Positions 11,771 to 21,332 of a stretch of 64,000 nt of DNA are shown here, one piece after another; positions within the stretch are counted from its first letter, which is position 1, and every line of letters starts with the position of its first letter. Origin of the DNA: Ipomoea triloba (Eukaryota; Streptophyta; Magnoliopsida; Solanales; Convolvulaceae); contig NC_044920.1 of NCBI RefSeq assembly GCF_003576645.1, positions 21,272,427 through 21,336,426 on the forward strand, given 5' to 3'. Under the pieces are notes generated by a model. That model ran no database searches and was not told the DNA's origin. It saw only the letters and a list, made by a program, of their open reading frames with translations. A program made the translations under genes and the position numbers.

Positions 11771-12353
11771 GGGAAGGGTTCATGTGCGGGTATAGTTTCC
11801 CGTGCGGTTATACAACTTAAACGTTAAAATGACGCACCTTAAGAACACAAACCACACACCTTAAGCTAAGAACACAAATCACACACCAACAGTTTTTAAA
11901 TGATGCACCTTCAGCACACAAACTACGCACCTTAAGCACACAAACAAAGAACCTTAAGTACACAGATCACGCACCTTAAGCAAAGAATACAAACCACACA
12001 CATAAAGTTTTTAAATGGTGCACCTTCAGTACGCAAACTATGCACCTTAAGCACACAAACAAAGCACGCACTTTAAGAACACAAACCATGCACCTAAAGT
12101 TTTAAAATGGCGCACCTTAAGTTTCAACACTAACGCACCTTAAGTATACAAATCACTCACTTTAAGAAGAAAAACAACGCACCTTAAGAAGGAAAACCAC
12201 GCATTTAAAGCTTTAGGTTAACGCACCTTAAGTTTCAACACTGATGCACCTTAACCACGCACCTTAAGAAGGAAAACTACGCACCTTAAGAAGGAAAAAC
12301 ACGCACCTAAGCAATTGACAACTGCACCGGAGAAGGCCAACCGCACAGGAACC

Positions 12354-12355
<2 letters not shown>
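11771..12355 (+). repeat. TA-bounded element with GCACCTTAAG array (copy 1)
   Basis: The element sits between (TA)n tracts. The left end reads GGGTTCATGTGCGG and the right end CCGCACAGGAACCCC, an imperfect terminal inverted repeat. The interior is a degenerate array of CGCACCTTAAG separated by A/C-rich words such as AACACAAACCAC, at about 20-25 bp spacing. No ORF. The opposite-orientation copy at 29745-30320 has the same ends, so this is a discrete repeat family that seems to sit in TA microsatellites. Confidence 0.75.

Positions 12356-12388
<33 letters not shown>
12356..12388. repeat. (TA)n microsatellite
   Basis: An uninterrupted TA run lies between two TA-bounded repeat elements. Confidence 0.9.
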
Positions 12389-12389
<1 letters not shown>

Positions 12390-13012
12390 ATTAGTTCTGG
12401 TGCGAAGATACTCCTAGGTGAAAACAGGAGTTAGATCTGAGTTGTTGATCAAATCAATGAAAATTTTTATAAAAAAAAAAATGCACGTCCTCAACTGTAT
12501 CCATCTTTTTCATGTTTACTCCAAAGGTAACAACTCCACTATTTGTTATTATATTGCTATCATATTATTTTTCTTTTGAATTAGATAATTGAAAATAGCA
12601 AAACCTAGATCAGATCATTTTGAACTCGGGAACCAAAACTGAAAAAACGCCTGCACTGTTGAGTGAAAAAAAATTGTACAAATGGTGCACCTTAAGGAGT
12701 AAATCAATGCAGCTTAAGAAGAAAAACAATGCACCTTAAGAAGGAAAGCCACACACCAAAAGCTTTAGACCGACACACCTAAAGAATGAAAGCCACACAC
12801 CTAAAGCTTTAGGCTAACACACTACTACGTTACCTTAAGTTTCAACAACTGATGTATCTTAAGCACACAAACCACGCACCTTAAGAAGGAAACTCACACA
12901 CCTAAAACTTTAGACCGACACACTTAAATTTCAACAACTGACGCACCTTAAGCACAAAGCACAAAAATCATGCAACTTAAGAAGGAAAGCCAAGCATATG
13001 TGTGTGTGGATT
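12389..13012 (+). repeat. TA-bounded element with CACCTTAAG array (second subtype)
   Basis: It starts GGATTAGTTCTGGTGCG after (TA)n. The first 200 bp (TTGATCAAATCAATG and onward) match the 58.9-kb element rather than copy 1. From 12675 it becomes a CACCTTAAGAAGGAAA array alternating with AAAGCTTTAG. No coding sequence. Confidence 0.65.
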
Positions 13013-13129
13013 AAAAAAAGTTAATTTTTTTGTCAACTATAATTATAGGCAATTAACTTATATTAATTTTATTGTCAAAATATTAGGGATAAGGACGAAA
13101 CCAAGATCGTGAATTAACAAATCAATATT

Positions 13130-13415
13130 TGTTATAATTATATATTATGTGGACATTATGAACATTCAATACATAACAGAGAGGTAACGGTCAAGACATA
13201 ATTATCATCATTATTGTTTTATGTTACATTTGTATGCGTGTGTGTGTATATATATATGTATGTATGTATGTTGTATTATTGTATTGACTAGAGTGAAGCT
13301 GATGAATGAATAAGAATCATGTTTTCTCCTCTACTTGTTTCTTTGTTACTCTTGTGTTAAGGTTGTTTACTATTTACCCGAGAATGCTACGGGCTAATAA
13401 GAATAAATCACAACA
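13130..13415 (+). mobile_element. Copia-type LTR (probable 5' LTR or solo)
   Basis: Paralogous flanks at 32690 and 59730 continue AATCAATATTAAG, but here the sequence switches to TGTTATAATTATATATTATG at 13130, marking an insertion. The segment ends near AATCACAACA and is followed by CGTTATCAGCAC, a leader/PBS-like motif common after LTRs of some plant Copia elements. A related piece lies inverted at 28717-28795. No polyprotein follows. Confidence 0.55.
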
Positions 13416-14091
13416 CGTTATCAGCACAACATATGCCTTATTATTTCTAGATGCCTCAAATACAATATGTTTATGATCTGTGAATTTATACATGTAATGA
13501 TATTATAATGTTTATTATTTCCGGATGCCTCAATTTACCTTTTGTATACACTGTATAATGTTTTTCGAATTACAAATACAAAATATTAAAAATTGTATAC
13601 GAGTTTGCACATAATCCACAAAAGCATGAGTTTATTTTTTTCCAAAGTTAACATTAACAGATGCATACCCTCAACACTATAGTATTTGCTTATCTAATTA
13701 CGAATTATACACATATTCAAACATACTATATTCAAAGATTTCGGATATATACATCCATACTACATTCAAACATACTACATTCATCGCCGGCGTAGCTGCG
13801 TTCCGATGGGTCGGACGGCGGTGGTAGCTCCGATCATCGATCAGAGCTATTCCCGATCGGCAGCTTCGTGTTCTGTTTTTTTCCGACGCAGCAGCTCCCC
13901 TTTGTAATTTGAAATACATAAATCCGTAATTTTCTTCTCTACCGTGTGTTTGTACATATATTTAGATTTCATATATGTATAAATATATACTTGTACATCT
14001 CTCCAGAAATATTTTCGAAACATATTATGTTATTTTACAAAAAAAAAAATCGAAATAACATATATCTGGAACCTTACTCGTTGCAGGCAAA
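13416..14091. other. Unassigned AT-rich segment with a GC-rich patch
   Basis: No gene is recognised. A short GC-rich patch (about 13775-13890) contains GATCATCGATCAGAGC-like inverted words and could be retroelement leader or a captured fragment. From 13990 the sequence matches 25660-25730. Confidence 0.4.
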
Positions 14092-15560
14092 TTATACTGT
14101 GCACCACGGTGCACATAACAATGTGCACCACGTACCTAAACGACGTCGTTTTGAGCATTGTAAACTAATCGTCCGTTTTTTTTGGAAATCACGTTTCCCG
14201 TTTCGGCCGGTCTTTGTATTTATGTTAATATTCTGTGTATTCCAGACAATCATTCTGTGTATTCTAAGCAACCGTTCTGTGTATTATAGGCAACCGTTAT
14301 GTGTATTCATGTTAGTAACACATGTTGTGATGTGTTTGTGCATTCGAATGTTTAGGAGGATGAGTTCTGTGTATTTTGTGTAAATATTATGTGTATTCAT
14401 GTTATTAACACAAGTTGTGATGTGTTTGTGCATTCGAATGTTAGGAGGATGAGTTCTGTGTATTTTGCGTCAATATTCTGTGTATTATGGGCAAACATTC
14501 TGTGTATTCTAGGCAAACGTTCTGTGTATTCTATATAATGATTATGTGTATTATAGATAATGAATTCCCTGAAGTCATTCGCGTCCACTAACATCTGTGT
14601 ATTTTATGTCAATATTCTGTGTATTCTGGGCAAACATTCTGTGTATTCTAGGCAAACGTTCTGTGTATTATAGATAATGATTATGTGTATTATAGATAAT
14701 GAATTCCCTGAGTCATTTGCGTCCGCGTCTACTAATACCGAAACGACGTCGTTTTACGTACGTGGTGTACATTGCTATGTGCACCGTGGTGCAGGGTATA
14801 ACGATTGCTCATTGCATTCGCCGGCTGGAGTTTTTTATTATTTTTTTTATTTTTATTTTTTTATCATTGGGCTAGGTCTGGTCCAATTCAGTCATACCTG
14901 GTCCATTTTTAAAAAAAATATAAATTTGAGACTATTATTATTGTTAGGTCCAGTTCCTAGAATAAAGTGATGGATTATTTTGTTGAGCAAATTAAATTGA
15001 GCTATTTGAGTTCTTTAATTAAGGCATTATGAACTTGCTTTAAATTTTATGCTAATTTAATTTGAGCTTAAAATTTAAAAGGGGTGTATTCAATCATGAC
15101 TTTAAAAACTTTTAAAGACTTTTATGAACTTTAAAAGTTTGAAAGTATTCGATTCAAACTTTTAGGGAGTCTTTAAAAGTCAAACTGTATTCAATCAAAA
15201 TTTTCAAAGAGTCTTTAAAAGTCGGGTGGTATTGGATTAAAACTTTTAAAGAGTCTTTAAAAGTCATGAGCTATTCAGAAAGTTATGAATTTGTGTAGAC
15301 TTTTTAATTTTAGGACTTTTGTCAGACTTTTCCTTCTCAAATATAAATAGTTGAAATCCAACCCTCAAGCCCAAGATTTCAAAATTTTCTTTCTACCAAC
15401 TCTGAAGGTTTTATCTCTCTACCCGCGTCGCAGCCACCATCTTCCGCAGGTTGGTTTTTTTATTTTTATTTTTTAATTTTTTGTTAATAATATATTAATG
15501 TTTTATTATTATATTAATAAATTAATAAATGTGATGTTTTATGATTTTAATAAATATGAC
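13990..15560 (+). repeat. Repeat shared with 25640-26515
   Basis: The two regions match over several hundred bp: AACATATATCTGGAACCTTACTC, GGGGTGTATTCAATCATGAC, repeated CTTTTAAAGAGTCTTTAAAAG words, then CTCTACCCGCGTC and CAGGTTGGTTTTTTTATTTT, which looks like a leader exon end plus intron. The left copy additionally carries the 14092-14801 element. GGGGTGTATTCAAT looks like a transposon terminus, but no partner end was identified. Confidence 0.65.
14092..14801. mobile_element. Foldback element with CTGTGTATT array
   Basis: TIRs of about 70 bp carry GTGCACCACGGTGCACATA at the left and the matching complement at the right, followed inward by the palindrome AAACGACGTCGTTT at both ends. Between them lies an array of about 23-bp units (TTCTGTGTATTCTAGGCAAA). 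The related copy at 25733 lacks the array. No coding sequence. Confidence 0.7.
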
Positions 15561-15611
15561 CGTCTCCTTTGATGTTTTCCAAGTCTTTACTTTCTTGATC
15601 ATGAAATTGAA

Positions 15612-15985
15612 GAATAACGTGAAGTAGCGTGGTGAGAGCTCTGGTAGGGGGTCTTCAAGCCGCTATACCGAACGGGCTCGACTCGAGAAGATGAGAGCAC
15701 AAAGGGCGGCTCCAGGGAAGGAAGCAGACCAACTAGCAGATCCAGACTGCGTAGCCTTCTAGGTAGAGATACGGGGAATGATTGATCAAAACTCTCCGAG
15801 TGGCGCTTCGCCAGCCTTTTGGCCTTTCCGGGAGGAGGTGCGCGTTGTCACGCCGCCCAACTATCTAACCTATTCCCCGAAGGTTGTGGATCCGACTAGA
15901 CCCTGCAAGTGTGTCCCCCGCCTTTCAAAGAAGGAATGAAAGGCGTGGTTTGATATAATCCGCCATCTTTTATGATATAAATAAA
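15612..15985 (+). pseudogene. Unrecognised protein-coding remnant, GC-rich
   Basis: One frame reads through about 120 codons with only three stops (TAG about 15760, TGA about 15937, TGA about 15973). The sequence is rich in Arg, Ala, Pro and charged residues (for example SSRYTERARLEKMRAQRAAP). Base composition is near 50% G+C against a very AT-rich background. It could be part of a retrotransposon gag or a captured host gene; I do not recognise it. Confidence 0.45.
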
Positions 15986-16040
15986 TTGTCATTGCTCCCT
16001 TTTCATATGACTGCTCCCTAGGTTCCATCCTTTTCTTTTA

Positions 16041-16217
16041 GGGTCTGAGAAGGCCAGTTGACGACCGACTTCGCGAGGAAGGGCAACTGGTCAGCTCCTA
16101 ACCTAAACACGAAACCCCCTTTCTCCTTGGCCTGAAAAAGCCAGTGGTCGGTCGGCTTCACGAGGAGAGGCGACTGGTCAGCTCCTGACTTAAACACAAA
16201 ATCCCCTTTCTTCTTTT
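16041..16217. repeat. 88-bp imperfect tandem duplication
   Basis: Two adjacent units share GAGAAGGCCAGT / GAAAAAGCCAGT, CTGGTCAGCTCCT and CCCCTTTCT. It directly follows the unrecognised coding remnant and has the same higher G+C, so both probably belong to one mobile element. Confidence 0.75.
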
Positions 16218-16432
16218 AAAGTACGAATCATTTTATGAGAATCGTCTAAATACTGATCCTTTTTTTTTTTTTTTTAAGAAAATGAGTCGGTATTGCAAAT
16301 AACTATTGGTTCTTCAATATTTAATCCAGTTCATTCAAAATTAATGGTGAGCAAATTTATTTTTCTAATATCCTACACAGGCCTATTTTCTTTTGTATAA
16401 ACTGCAGTTATAAATTTTCATTCCTTTCTCAA

Positions 16433-16525
16433 TACAGTTATAACAAATTCATTTTGTGTATCACGCGAGTGAAAATACTACAGTTATAACAAATTCATTT
16501 TGTGTATCACGCGAGTGAAAATACT
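16433..16525. repeat. 46-bp tandem duplication
   Basis: Two adjacent copies of ACAGTTATAACAAATTCATT through CGCGAGTGAAAATACT are almost identical, implying a recent event. Confidence 0.85.
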
Positions 16526-17640
16526 AGTAATCTAATTATAGCCATACCAACTAAAAGAATAGAGTGGACAACGATTTCAACCGTCCTTAATCTAAATTAA
16601 AATACGAACGTTCCAAATATTTCAACAAATGTATGCGCCGGAATATAGTGGGAGTAGTACAATAATCTCATGCATCTATGATGCATGAAACTTTTGAGAG
16701 GGTGGCATTTCATATCCAAAACCCGAAATTGGTTCGGAGACATTTTTATACCCTTTCTAAATTGATTAAAATATTTATAAAAAAGTTCGGTCCGTTTCAT
16801 TTATTAATTAATAAAAAATTTAGAAATCATTTTAGGTTACACAAACTTGTTTTATATCTCTTTATCCTTTATAGATTTGATATCTTATGATTTCTCTTAT
16901 ACTTTTTATATACTGTTATATTGATTGCATTCCAGAGATGAGAATGAAGGCGAGAAATGTCTTAATTCACAACAAATAATGTAAATTTGTAATATACCCT
17001 ATGTTTATTTAAATAATTAACAAAGCAAGATTATTGGAATAATAATCAAATTATAGCCATACCAACTACTCTAATAAAATAATAGAGTGGACAACGCTTT
17101 CAGCATTCCTTAATCTAAACTTTTCAACAAATGTATGGAATAGTGGGATGGAGTAGTACAATAATCTTGAGGCAATTACAACAAAATTCAATTAGCCATC
17201 TAAACTTTTAAAAAGAGCAATTACATAAACTCTTTAACATGTTATATTGAGGCAATAAAGTCCAAAATTCGGTAAATAAACCGTTGTTGGTTGTCGGATT
17301 GTCGGCGAAGATGGATAAATTAAAATTGATGTCCAAACCCTAATGACTTGTAATAGCAGATTATTTACTGGTTTTTAGATTTCATTGTCTGTAATTGCAC
17401 TTTTAAAAAGTTTAGGAGACTAATAACCATTTTCCCTTATTTTAATAATGAAACAAGAAGTTTTTTTTTTTTTACTGGAAAATTTATTTATAGTAAAAAG
17501 AATTAGAAGATACTCAAATCAACATGGAATGAATTAAAGTAGAATAAAAATGAACTTTGATTGGAAATATATATATAGGTGTAAGTAGTTTTAAAATGAG
17601 AAAATATCCAAATGTAAATAGTATAAATTTAGAGGGTTTG
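16526..17640. other. HyPRP upstream flank, no gene
   Basis: Landmarks TTATAGCCATACCAACTA and AATAGAGTGGACAACG occur twice here (16540 and 17045). They also occur at about 30690, 36300 and 56415, so this is another copy of the flanking block. No ORF with a recognisable product. Confidence 0.55.
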
Positions 17641-17667
17641 AAGTAGAAAATTTCCATTGCTTGCAAG

Positions 17668-17675
17668 TATAAATA
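17668..17675 (+). promoter_or_regulatory. TATA box of P2
   Basis: TATAAATA lies 117 bp before the ATG, similar to P3 (105 bp) and P5 (80 bp). A (TA)n tract (17733-17764) has expanded inside the leader of this copy. Confidence 0.6.
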
Positions 17676-17726
17676 CACATACACATTTATACACTTGAAC
17701 TGAAACATATATACAAGCAAAAGCTT

Positions 17727-17767
<41 letters not shown>

Positions 17768-17791
17768 ATTGAATTTCCCAAGCTAATAAGT

Positions 17792-18094
17792 ATGGCCTCC
17801 AAATTCCAAGCCTTAGCCATCCTCCTCCTACTAATTTCCCTCAGCCTTGCATCGTTTTCCCAAGTCATTTCTGCACTTGCACCTGTCCCTTATACCCTAT
17901 CTTTTACAGATGACAGCGGCAATCATCCTCCTCCGATCTCACCTCCTAGCAATGGTGGTCCGATGATCCCACCTCCTCTCAATGGCGGCGGCGACGAGCG
18001 TTTCAGCACAGATTCCTCCCAATGATTCCAGAAGGCGTAGTTTCAGCACAGTCTCTGCCACATCCTCAATCCTCCAAATAATGCTATCCATTGC
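17792..18094 (+). pseudogene. P2: HyPRP pseudogene lacking the cysteine domain
   Basis: An ATG opens a 77-codon frame with a family-type signal peptide (MASKFQALAILLLLISLSLA) and a short Pro/Gly linker (PPPISPPSNGG), then a stop at 18023. Downstream, fragments of the family C terminus remain: ATTCCTCCCAATGATTCC (IPPNDS) and CCTCCAAATAATGCTATCC (PPNNAI) just before the stop, so at least two internal deletions removed nearly all of the eight-cysteine domain. A secreted 50-residue Pro/Gly peptide could still be made in theory, but no family function should remain. Confidence 0.8.
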
Positions 18095-18141
18095 TAAACG
18101 CATTCACAGATGGAATACTACAATTATCTAAATAAATAAAT

Positions 18142-18179
18142 GAGTTTAGTGGTGAGTGATATCATCGTAAACTAAACTC
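18142..18179 (+). promoter_or_regulatory. Conserved 3'UTR hairpin of P2
   Basis: GAGTTTAGT and ACTAAACTC are retained here although the coding region is destroyed. The loop is three bases longer than in P1, P3 and P5. Confidence 0.55.
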
Positions 18180-18366
18180 CTTCTACAATTACGTATATCG
18201 TCTGATCTATTGTATTGTTATCACAAATTATATAAAATAAACAAATTACTTCCATACTTAAATATTAATTATATATTTACTTCCTAGCTATGTCCTATTT
18301 TGCCAGTGCTTAGATGGCAGAATAGTGGCTCTCCCATATGGGAGTTTAGTGGAGGCGATACTTAGG

Positions 18367-18633
18367 CACTGTTCTATCAGCCAATTTTGGCTTATTTGAT
18401 CACTATTAGTTGTTTGGTTGATAAGCTTTTTGTAACTCTAAAATACTAAAATCCAAAAGGCTACTCAAAATAGCATTTTTAATTAGCTTTTTGAGAAAAA
18501 AAATTATACCAAACACCTATCAGCTAACAGCCAACCCAATCAGCCAACTTTTTACAATCAGCTAATGTTATTAACAGTTTATACCTTCTAACCCAAACAG
18601 CTAACCGCCAACAGCCATTTACCAAACAGGACC
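18367..18633. mobile_element. MITE, TTTGGTAAAT family (copy 1)
   Basis: The right end reads TTTACCAAACAGGACC and the interior has GGCTTATTTGA, GATAAGCTTTTTGTAACTC and the matching AGCTAACAGCCAACC. A second copy at 34873-35160 is closely similar. The size (about 270-290 bp) and TIR-like ends (GGACCTGTTTGGTAAA) fit a hAT- or PIF-type MITE. The left end here is diverged and no clear target duplication is visible. Confidence 0.7.
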
Positions 18634-18684
18634 TTACTCTTTGTGCTCCAATAGGTTGAGAAATCATGTCCTGTTTTAATTTAT

Positions 18685-18851
18685 TTATGTGTTGTTCAAT
18701 TAATTAAGAAGGTTTGACTAAAATTATTTAAAATTTAATTTTTCATAATATTAGTTACCTATTCACCCTTATGTGTTGTTCAATTAATTAAGAAGGTTTG
18801 AATAAATTATTTAAAATTTAATTTTTCATAATATTAGTTACCTATTCACCG
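18685..18851. repeat. 83-bp tandem duplication
   Basis: Two adjacent copies run from TATGTGTTGTTCAATTAATT to AGTTACCTATTCACC with few differences. The second is followed by CGTGCGGTGCAT, a short GC hairpin in AT-rich DNA. Confidence 0.85.
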
Positions 18852-19800
18852 TGCGGTGCATAAAATAGTAGGAGTGGAGCGGATTGGATTAGACACATTA
18901 TATATAGGACATATGCGTATAAATACATTGGTTGTATCCCTAGGTGTTGTATCATCACTAGTATCACCATCACTATGAATAAAGAATAGTTGCACTCATG
19001 TGGACGTAAACACATTGTCGAATTACGTAAATCTTGTCTTCTTTACTTTTCTACTATTATTATTGTTATAAAATTATATAAATTATAACATTGAATATTA
19101 CATAGTGCAGTTGATGAAATTGGTTGGATCGATTATGTTTTCTGATGTTTTTCTTGCTTTAATTAGTGCAAATAATTATCCAATTACCCGTGCGATGCAC
19201 GAATAATTTTTTTTACTATATATTTAGATAATAAAATTAAAGATGAAATTATAAAAAAGAATTCTAATATTGAACCTGCACATTTATTTGATTATAAGAT
19301 TAGTGCACAAGTGTCCCTCAATTAATTGAATAATATATGACTTGTTTGTCTACAATTATCTTCAAAAGATCGATATGTAATATGACTTATGTAACTATAT
19401 TATTACTAAACTAAATATGGGAAAAATGAGAAATAATTTAATTGTATTTATTATAAAAATAAATACAACGATCAATGTTTAACTTAATTACCATAATAAT
19501 TATTAGGCAATTATTATTAGTCAATTACACTAATATATGTGCAATTATACTTTTATACCTTAATAATTATATTCATTTTCACCATATCGCATTTAGTTTT
19601 TTCTTCCTCCTCTATATGTGAATGAATTAATTGTAATTATTATAAAATTACAATATAAAATTGACGCCAGAGATTGGCAATTTGGTGGTTCTATGTGATT
19701 GATTGTTTTACTAGCATTAGTGTTTAGGGAATTTTAAAAGACTAAGTTTTTTTTCTTTCTTTTTATTTGTTTTTATTGTTCAAAGAGCTAATTGTCTTAC
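18852..19800. other. AT-rich DNA, no gene recognised
   Basis: A segment at about 18885-18995 (TACATTGGTTGTATCCCTAG, TCACCATCACTATGAATAAA) is a diverged copy of 9860-9955. CCCGTGCGATGCACG at 19188 is a hairpin of the kind often near Helitron 3' ends, but no CTAG terminus follows at the right distance. Otherwise nothing is seen. Confidence 0.45.
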
Positions 19801-19879
19801 CTTGATTGAGTTTTGGTTGAAGGATCTTTACTTTGTGCATTCACTCTTAATTGAAAATGAAGTGCTTTCACCATTCTAT

Positions 19880-20662
19880 CAAGAACTTTCACCATGGATG
19901 AGTACGCATTCCAAGGAGGATATTATGATTGTCAATCTTGAGGGCAACAAATATCATGGATATAGAAAATCCTGCACAACTCAAGCCCCACATCCTAACC
20001 ATGCATTACCATGATGCTCAATTTCAAGATCCTTACCCACCACAATCCTACCAAGACTCACCTAATCATTTCCAACCCCCATACCATAATCCCTATCCTC
20101 AACAATACCAAGATCCTCAATATGCTTTTTATGATCAATACCCTCAATATTCACAAGACTACAATCCACCTCAACATCCTTTTCCACCACAAGTTTACTC
20201 TTTAAATTCATACCCATCACTCATTCATTACACACCATACCCCCAAGACACTCAACCCCCATATGATCATCACCCTCATTCACCAAGTGTTGGGATATAT
20301 GAATTAGATGAGGAGACCTTAGCATTTGCTAGGCATTGGGGAGTCACTATTGTACCCGATGATGACATTGAGGAAGAATATGCCGATAATCAATGGGAAC
20401 CTCAAGAGCCATTCTATCAAGAACCTCAACAAGAATATAATGCCAACCATTTGATCAAGATCCCGAGATGATGTTTATGATGGCCAACATGCTTATGCAA
20501 ATGAATGAGCTACAAGTTCAACTAGACAACATGATGACTCAAAGACAAGGTTTGACAACTCAAGAACCCGTTCAAGAATTGTCTTCCAAAGGGGAGATTC
20601 ACATATACCATGTAATCTTTTCTTCATTGGATTTTTCTAGTGAAATTTTGAACGAGGCATGA
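19880..20662 (+). pseudogene. Retrotransposon gag-like fragment, Pro/Tyr/Gln-rich
   Basis: An open frame (19929-20471) encodes a low-complexity stretch of PQQYQDP-like words, then an acidic segment (DDDIEEEYADNQWEP). A second open frame from 20468 encodes a Met/Gln-rich helix-like segment (MANMLMQMNELQVQLDNM). The whole precedes a purine tract and an LTR, so it is probably the remains of a retroelement gag or an LTR-bounded element carrying a gag-like ORF. No protease, RT, RNase H or integrase is visible. Assignment is by composition and context only. Confidence 0.4.
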
Positions 20663-20689
20663 GTATGATATACTAATGTCCAAGGGGAG

Positions 20690-20970
20690 TGTTGTAAATA
20701 AATATATGTGGACATTACTATAGGTATTATATTATGATAATACTTCTTCGTCCTTTATAAATTTCTAGTTATACTAGAACTCTGTATATCTTGTATATAT
20801 TGGAATTGAATGATGATTAATAAAGATTGTATATATTGGAATTGAATGATGATTAATAAAGATTGGATGATTCCCGATTTCCCTCTGTATCTCTTGTTTT
20901 CTTTTTCTACTTTGTTTTATATTCATATATTTATTATTTTCTTGATATGAGAACGATACAACGATTCACA
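20690..20970 (+). mobile_element. Copia-type 3' LTR with upstream polypurine tract
   Basis: The purine tract AAGGGGAG (20682-20689) is immediately followed by TGTTGTAAATAAATATATG, the usual layout of a polypurine tract and 3' LTR. The LTR ends near GATTCACA. Inside it a 36-bp unit (TTGTATATATTGGAATTGAA onward) is tandemly duplicated at 20791-20862. A similar start (TGTTATAATTATATATTATG) marks the LTR at 13130. Confidence 0.6.
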
Positions 20971-20987
20971 CAAGTATATATATTTAC

Positions 20988-21310
20988 GAGAAAATCGCAC
21001 TTTTGGTCCCTCAGTTATTGCCCGATCTGTAATGTGGTCCCTCACTGTTAATTTTGGTTAATTAGATCCCTAATAACCTTAAACCCTAGTCAATTTGGCC
21101 CTCCGGTCAAATTTGCCTCTAACCTCAGTTAAGACCATGGACTGTTTGGTAATTTCGCACCCCTTATTTGTTTACTCGGATCTGATTACGCAATGCACTC
21201 CCACTTTCACCCAATTTCACATTTCATTTTCACCCAATTTCACATTTCACTTTCACCCTAGCCCTAACCCGCCATTATCGCACATCCTACTACGACGAAG
21301 AGGGCGACGC
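20988..21310. repeat. Left TIR of the MULE
   Basis: It pairs with 25300-25625 in inverted orientation. Both copies contain a short internal duplication (TTTCACCCAATTTCACATTT twice) and CCATTATCGCACATCCTACT. The TIR leads directly into the transposase start codon region and probably holds its promoter. Confidence 0.9.
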
Positions 21311-21332
21311 ACATCCTACGGTTTGCAAGAGC

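Noticed and set aside
11830..13000. CGCACCTTAAG array considered as a CRISPR-like array
   Set aside because: Repeats are short, degenerate and irregularly spaced, spacers are related to each other, and the context is plant transposon DNA.
13946..14383. 145-codon plus-strand ORF
   Set aside because: It crosses a repeat boundary into the foldback element's TIR and array; composition-driven, no family resemblance.
19188..19205. CCCGTGCGATGCACG hairpin as a Helitron 3' end
   Set aside because: No CTAG terminus follows within the usual distance and no 5' TC end could be paired with it.
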